Of a stretch of DNA of 9,091 nt, positions 5,757-9,091 are shown in pieces. The stretch is from contig JBFLYE010000191.1 in the NCBI GenBank assembly GCA_040756715.1, positions 1-9,091 of the forward strand. Direction: 5' to 3'. This DNA is from a bacterium (GTDB taxonomy: Bacteria > UBA9089 > UBA9088). Under the pieces are notes generated by a model. It saw only the letters and a list, made by a program, of their open reading frames with translations. It was not told where the DNA came from and ran no database searches. The translations under genes were made by a program, and so were the position numbers. Every line of letters begins with the position of its first letter. Within the stretch, counting starts at the first letter, position 1.

Positions 5757-6602
5757 ATCAGGGTTGGAATAATTGGTCTTGGATTGATTGGCGGCTCAAT
5801 TGGGTTAAGCTTAAAGAAAAATAAGCTTTGCTCCTCAATAATCGGCTTTGGAAGGAATAGAGAAAGGCTAGAGGAGGCAAAAAAATTAGGGGCAATTGAT
5901 GAGATAGGGAAAGATTACAAAGAGCTAGCAAAAGTAGAGGTTATCTTCCTTGCCACACCTGTTTTATCAATTATAGAAATAGGAAAAGAGGTCTCTAAAT
6001 TTATAAAAGAGGCTATTGTCTCTGATGCTGGTTCAACAAAGGCTGAAATTGTAAAAAATCTCTCTCCCTTAATCCCAAAGTTTGTTGGCTGCCATCCTAT
6101 GGCAGGCTCTCATAAATCTGGGATAAAATTTGCATCTGGTGAATTGTTTCTCAATGCCAATGTTGTCCTAACGCCGAATAGCCGAACAGATAAAAAGGCA
6201 AAGGAGGTTATATCCTCTCTTTGGAAAGGAATGGGAGCAAATGTAATTGAAATGAACCCAGAGCTTCACGATGAGCTGGTTGCCTTATCATCCCATATCC
6301 CACATATTGTTTCAAACATCCTGGTTGAGCTTGTCTTAAAAAGAAAAGAGGCTTTATCTCTTATCTCCTCTGGCTTTCGTGATATGGCAAGGCTTTCCCT
6401 TTCCGAGCCTTTACTTTGGAATGATATATTTTTAACCAACCAGGAGAATATCATAAAAGGGCTTGATAAAATGAAGGAGATTATTGTAAAATGGAAAAAA
6501 TTATTAAACAATAAAGAAAGGCTTTTGCTTTATTTAAAATTAAAAGAAATAAATGATCGGGCAAAAGGCCTAAGGGAGGAAAGAAATGGAAAAAACGGAT
6601 AA
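5757..6602 (+). CDS. tyrA: Prephenate dehydrogenase, start unresolved
   Basis: This enzyme oxidatively decarboxylates prephenate to 4-hydroxyphenylpyruvate with NAD(P)+, in the tyrosine branch of aromatic synthesis. The frame encodes the Rossmann motif GLGLIGGSIG from 5775, FLATP (about 5946), SDAGSTK (about 6020), GCHPMAGSHKSG (about 6089), SHIPHIVS (about 6290) and SGFRDMARL (about 6370). No ACT or chorismate mutase domain is attached. The first canonical start in frame, TTG 5784, would delete the first beta strand and half of the glycine loop. Upstream the frame reads K-I-R-V-G-I-I back to a TGA at 5751, with no ATG/GTG/TTG. Either ATC 5757 initiates (AGGTGA precedes it), or one A too many in AAAAA (5753-5757) separates GTG 5750 from the frame, since deleting it gives MKIRVGIIGLG. 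It starts 13 bp after the tRNA and overlaps ilvE by 17 bp. Confidence 0.9.
   Translation: MRVGIIGLGLIGGSIGLSLKKNKLCSSIIGFGRNRERLEEAKKLGAIDEIGKDYKELAKVEVIFLATPVLSIIEIGKEVSKFIKEAIVSDAGSTKAEIVKNLSPLIPKFVGCHPMAGSHKSGIKFASGELFLNANVVLTPNSRTDKKAKEVISSLWKGMGANVIEMNPELHDELVALSSHIPHIVSNILVELVLKRKEALSLISSGFRDMARLSLSEPLLWNDIFLTNQENIIKGLDKMKEIIVKWKKLLNNKERLLLYLKLKEINDRAKGLREERNGKNG
6574..6580 (+). promoter_or_regulatory. Shine-Dalgarno of ilvE
   Basis: GGGAGGA lies 5 nt before ATG 6586, inside the 3' end of tyrA. It confirms the ATG at 6586 as the ilvE start and is a second example of canonical SD use at an operon-internal gene. Confidence 0.8.
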
Positions 6603-7506
6603 GATTTGGATGGATGGTGAGTTTGTGGATTGGGATGCTTGTAATATCCACATCCTGACACACTCCCTCCATTATGGGATGGCAATATTTGAGGGAATAA
6701 GGTGTTATAAGACAGAGAAGGGACCTGCTGTCTTTAGGCTAGCCGAGCATATTGAAAGGATGTTTTCGGGTATGCATTTCTGCAAGATGAAGGTCTCCTA
6801 TACAGAGGAGGATATTTGTAAAGCAATCTGTGAGCTTATTAGGATAAATAGGTTGGATGCTTGTTATATAAGACCGATTGCCTATTTTGGATTTAAAGAG
6901 ATGGGTCTTTTTCCCTTGAATAACCCGGTAAATTTTGCCATTGCTGTCTGGCCCTGGGGGACATATTTGGGAGAAGAGGGGATAAAGGAGGGGATAAGGT
7001 GTAAGATCTCATCCTGGCTAAGGATGGATTCAAGAATCTTCCCCCCCCAGGTAAAAAACTCGGGAAACTACGCAAATTCAATTTTGGCAAAGATAGAGGC
7101 TTTGGAATGTGGATACAATGAGGCAATCCAGCTAAATACTCAAGGTTTAGTATCAGAAGGTCCAGGTGAAAATATCTTTCTGATAAAGAATGGAAAATTA
7201 TTTACCCCATCTATAGCTTCTGGCTCTCTTTATGGCATTACCGCCCAATCTGTGATAAAAATAGCAGATGACTTGGGGATTTCATTTGAAAGGAGGGATA
7301 TTTTAAGGGATGAGTTATTCTTTGCTGATGAGCTATTCTTTACTGGAACAGCGGCAGAGATTACACCCATAAGGGAGGTAGATGGAAGGATAATCAAAGA
7401 TGGCAAAAGGGGTCCTTTAACCGAGAAGATACAAAATATATTCTTTGATGCGGTAAAAGGAAACCTTCCCCAATACCATCCCTGGCTTACCTTTGTTAAT
7501 CCTTGA
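6586..7506 (+). CDS. ilvE: Branched-chain amino acid aminotransferase
   Basis: This fold-type IV PLP enzyme interconverts Leu, Ile and Val with their 2-oxo acids using glutamate/2-oxoglutarate. It is cytoplasmic, and its 306 residues match the usual length. Features in order are HSLHYGMAIFEGIRCY (about 26-41), the FRLAEHIERM segment, YIRPIAYFG (94-102), PPQVKNSGNYANS with the PLP-binding lysine at K157, SEGPGENIF (about 190-198), and FTGTAAEITPIREVDG near the C-terminus. Several of these blocks resemble E. coli IlvE rather than D-amino-acid transaminase or aminodeoxychorismate lyase, which share the fold. A run of eight C (7041-7048) encodes the prolines just before K157. It starts within tyrA with a good SD, and its stop overlaps the cobA-hemD start (TTGA). 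It may also help transaminate aromatic 2-oxo acids next to tyrA, but that is speculation. Confidence 0.96.
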   Translation: MEKTDKIWMDGEFVDWDACNIHILTHSLHYGMAIFEGIRCYKTEKGPAVFRLAEHIERMFSGMHFCKMKVSYTEEDICKAICELIRINRLDACYIRPIAYFGFKEMGLFPLNNPVNFAIAVWPWGTYLGEEGIKEGIRCKISSWLRMDSRIFPPQVKNSGNYANSILAKIEALECGYNEAIQLNTQGLVSEGPGENIFLIKNGKLFTPSIASGSLYGITAQSVIKIADDLGISFERRDILRDELFFADELFFTGTAAEITPIREVDGRIIKDGKRGPLTEKIQNIFFDAVKGNLPQYHPWLTFVNP

Positions 7507-8975
7507 AAGGAAAGGTCTACCTTATCGGAGCAGGGCCAGGCGACCCTTCTCTTCTTACCCTAAAGGCAATTAAAGCAATTGAGGAATCAGATATAATTTT
7601 ATACGATTGCCTTGTCTCAAAAGAGATAATTGATACCCTCCCAAAAAACAAAAGCCTTTTGTGTGTAGGAAAGATGGGGCAAAATCACATTATGGAGCAG
7701 GATGAGATAAACAGCCTTCTTTATAACCTTGCCCAAAGCGGAAATATTGTGGCAAGGCTTAAAGGAGGGGATCCCTTCTTGTTTGGAAGAGGTGGAGAGG
7801 AGGCGCTATATCTTATGGAAAAAGGGGTTGAGGTTGAGATAATCCCGGGAATATCCTCGGCACTTGCTTGCCCCTTGTATGCTGGAATCTCTATAACCCA
7901 TCGGGGTTATGCCTCAGCTTGCACAATCATTACCGGCCATAGAAAGGATAATGAAAATATTAGTTGGAAAGAAATGGCAAAAATAGGTGGAACCCTCATT
8001 ATCCTTATGGGGATTGAAAATATTGGAGAGATTGTCCAAAACCTCATAGAAAATGGAAAAGACCCAAAAACACCAACCGCGGTTATAAGATGGGGAAGCC
8101 TTCCCGATCAAAAAACAATTACAGGAAGTTTGAAAGAAATGCCAAAATTGGTAAAAGAAAACAATATTACCCCACCTGGGGTGATTGTAATTGGCGAGGT
8201 TGTGAAATTGCGAGAAAAAATGCTCTGGTTTGAGAAAAAGCCCTTATTTGGAAAGAAAATCCTTATTTTAAGGCCAGAAGGACAAATAGATAACCTGGCA
8301 AATATGCTTTTTGATAAAGGGGCATCTGTGATCAAATTTCCCATAATCTCCATTGTTCGATATAATGATCCCAGCCTTCCTTATATCTTAGAAAGGATAA
8401 ATACCTACGATTGGCTTGTCTTTACATCCACCAATGGCGTTAGGCTATTCTTTGAAAAATTGGATGATCTAAGGGGTTTTTATGGGCCAAAGATTGCGGC
8501 AATTGGAGAGAAAACAAGGGATGAGATAGCAAGGCTTAAAATTAAGGTAGATATTATGCCAGAAACTTACCAGCAAGAAGCCTTGCTTGAGGTGCTTTTA
8601 AAGGAAGGCATCAAGGACAAAAAGATCCTTGTTATAAGGTCAAAGAAGGGAAGGGATATTCTTATTTCAGGCCTTTCTGAGAAAGGTGCAAATGTGGAAA
8701 GCCTTATATTATATGAGGCAAAGCCAACAGAACAAGACCCAAGCCCTATAAAAAGCATCATCCAAAACAACGAAATAGATGTAATTTGCTTTACCAGCCC
8801 ATCTTGTGTTTATTCCTTCATTAAGCTAGTAGAAAATATTCCTTCTCTTAAAATTGCAAGCATAGGACCTATAACCAGCAAGGCTCTAATGGACAATGGG
8901 TTTGTTCCCGATATTATTGCTTCTACCTTTACAGATGAAGGTCTTGTTATGGCAATATGTGAATATTATAGTTAA
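7503..8975 (+). CDS. cobA-hemD: Uroporphyrinogen-III methyltransferase / synthase fusion
   Basis: The 490-residue bifunctional protein has two domains. Residues 1 to about 245 are SUMT (CobA/SirA type): AGPGDPSLLTLKA (10-22), RLKGGDPFLFGRGGEE (85-100), PGISSALACPLYAGISITHR (115-134) and the GTLIILMG strand (163-170). This domain converts uroporphyrinogen III to precorrin-2 with two S-adenosylmethionine. Residues about 250 to 490 are uroporphyrinogen-III synthase (HemD), with GKKILILRPEG at its start, YDWLVFTSTNGV, AAIGEKTRDE, ILVIRSKKGRD and ICFTSPSCVYSF. HemD closes hydroxymethylbilane to uroporphyrinogen III. Such fusions are known in several bacterial phyla and channel tetrapyrrole toward siroheme or cobalamin. 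The start is TTG 7503, overlapping the ilvE stop. It has no SD, so translation probably depends on reinitiation. No other haem or cobalamin gene is in the window. Confidence 0.96.
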   Translation: MKGKVYLIGAGPGDPSLLTLKAIKAIEESDIILYDCLVSKEIIDTLPKNKSLLCVGKMGQNHIMEQDEINSLLYNLAQSGNIVARLKGGDPFLFGRGGEEALYLMEKGVEVEIIPGISSALACPLYAGISITHRGYASACTIITGHRKDNENISWKEMAKIGGTLIILMGIENIGEIVQNLIENGKDPKTPTAVIRWGSLPDQKTITGSLKEMPKLVKENNITPPGVIVIGEVVKLREKMLWFEKKPLFGKKILILRPEGQIDNLANMLFDKGASVIKFPIISIVRYNDPSLPYILERINTYDWLVFTSTNGVRLFFEKLDDLRGFYGPKIAAIGEKTRDEIARLKIKVDIMPETYQQEALLEVLLKEGIKDKKILVIRSKKGRDILISGLSEKGANVESLILYEAKPTEQDPSPIKSIIQNNEIDVICFTSPSCVYSFIKLVENIPSLKIASIGPITSKALMDNGFVPDIIASTFTDEGLVMAICEYYS

Positions 8976-8977
8976 TT

Positions 8978-9002
8978 CCATAACGCTTTACAAAATGTAT
9001 GG
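8978..9002 (+). other. Possible 3'-UTR hairpin overlapping the repeat
   Basis: CCATA (8978-8982) can pair with TATGG (8998-9002) across a 15-nt loop, with a further T-G wobble and A-T pairs beyond a mismatch. The second arm is the beginning of the 31-bp repeat. It starts 3 bp after the cobA-hemD stop. There is no U-tract, so it is not a standard terminator. It parallels the stem at 137-158 on the other strand. Confidence 0.3.
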
Positions 9003-9027
9003 GTTTAGATAATCTTAAGGAAAACTT
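8997..9027 (+). repeat. 31-bp inverted repeat, right copy
   Basis: This is the plus-strand copy of the element at 116-146, identical at 30 of 31 positions, with G at 9002 where the left copy has T in the same orientation. It begins 21 bp after the stop of cobA-hemD, the same distance at which the left copy follows its gene. The shared core includes the palindrome CTTAAG. No further full-length copy was found elsewhere in the window by eye. Confidence 0.85.
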
Positions 9028-9036
9028 TATATAAAA

Positions 9037-9064
9037 TTTTGAATTTTGAATGTTGAATTTTGAA
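9037..9064 (+). repeat. Heptanucleotide tandem repeat (TTTTGAA)x4
   Basis: Four head-to-tail 7-bp units occupy 9037-9064: TTTTGAA, TTTTGAA, TGTTGAA and TTTTGAA. The third unit has one substitution. It resembles the short tandem heptamers known from intergenic DNA of some bacteria, for example cyanobacterial STRR sequences, although homology is not implied. It lies 10 bp after the 31-bp repeat and no coding frame uses it. The array is too short to infer copy-number variation. Confidence 0.8.
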
Positions 9065-9091
9065 TTAAAAGGGGAAAAATTTTATAAAACT
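9065..9091. other. Right flank, no supported gene
   Basis: The final AT-rich bases after the tandem repeat contain no gene start or stop that can be assigned, no clear terminator hairpin and no promoter that can be placed relative to a gene. Confidence 0.5.

Noticed and set aside
5750-5824. 24-codon GTG ORF with five Trp codons, looking like a tryptophan attenuator leader before tyrA.
   Set aside because: The TGG codons at 5765, 5774, 5780, 5789 and 5801 fall on or overlap glycine and neighbouring codons of the tyrA NAD-binding loop read in another frame. No alternative terminator/antiterminator hairpins follow, and tyrA is not a tryptophan gene.
116-9027. The flanking 31-bp inverted repeats as terminal repeats of an 8.9-kb transposon.
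   Set aside because: The interval holds only core housekeeping genes with conserved local order and no transposase, integrase or target-site duplication could be recognised.
1-9091. CRISPR array, phage, toxin-antitoxin or defence genes.
   Set aside because: No regularly spaced direct repeats of suitable length and no ORF with matching domains were seen; all substantial ORFs are assigned to housekeeping or signalling families.

Overview
The window is compact, AT-rich bacterial chromosome with housekeeping genes only. Protein motifs are clearly bacterial: DNA polymerase III delta-prime, ribosomal protein S6, SSB and a PSP1/RicT protein. The delta-prime, RicT and methionyl-tRNA synthetase genes lie in the relative order known from Firmicutes (holB, yaaT/ricT, ... 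metS). The overall mix does not point to a cultured genus, and an uncultured AT-rich lineage is a reasonable guess, but taxonomy cannot be settled from this sequence alone.

The layout is two divergent transcription units around a short control region (about 4804-4873). Leftward (- strand): holB, ricT (8-bp overlap), metG, then a membrane-anchored GAF / degenerate-GGDEF signalling gene. An in-frame TAA splits that gene into 1281-1667 and 168-1226. Rightward (+ strand): rpsF, ssb (ATGA overlap), tRNA-Ser(GCU), tyrA (prephenate dehydrogenase, start codon unresolved), ilvE (17-bp overlap) and a cobA-hemD fusion (TTGA overlap). The left unit covers replication-clamp loading, RNA-maturation/development (RicT) and Met-tRNA charging. 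The right unit covers translation, ssDNA binding, and amino-acid and tetrapyrrole synthesis.

The most interesting signals are not in the protein list. (1) Unit-leading genes have good sigma70-type promoters whose -10 box sits 5-6 nt before the ATG: rpsF and the sensor gene clearly, metG probably, holB approximately. This implies leaderless mRNAs, whereas operon-internal ssb and ilvE have textbook Shine-Dalgarno sequences. (2) The rpsF and holB -35 boxes are back to back, 2 bp apart, in a perfect GTCAA-TC-TTGAC palindrome. (3) The sensor gene is a continuous 500-codon frame broken only by one TAA between predicted TM5 and TM6. (4) A 31-bp sequence, 30/31 identical, occurs just downstream of the last gene of each unit in inverted orientation. 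Its one differing base is matched by a compensating base in a possible hairpin arm. (5) tyrA has no ATG/GTG/TTG start upstream of its nucleotide-binding motif. A single extra A in an A5 run, or an ATC start, would explain this. I see no CRISPR array, insertion sequence, phage or defence gene. No new enzymatic system is evident.
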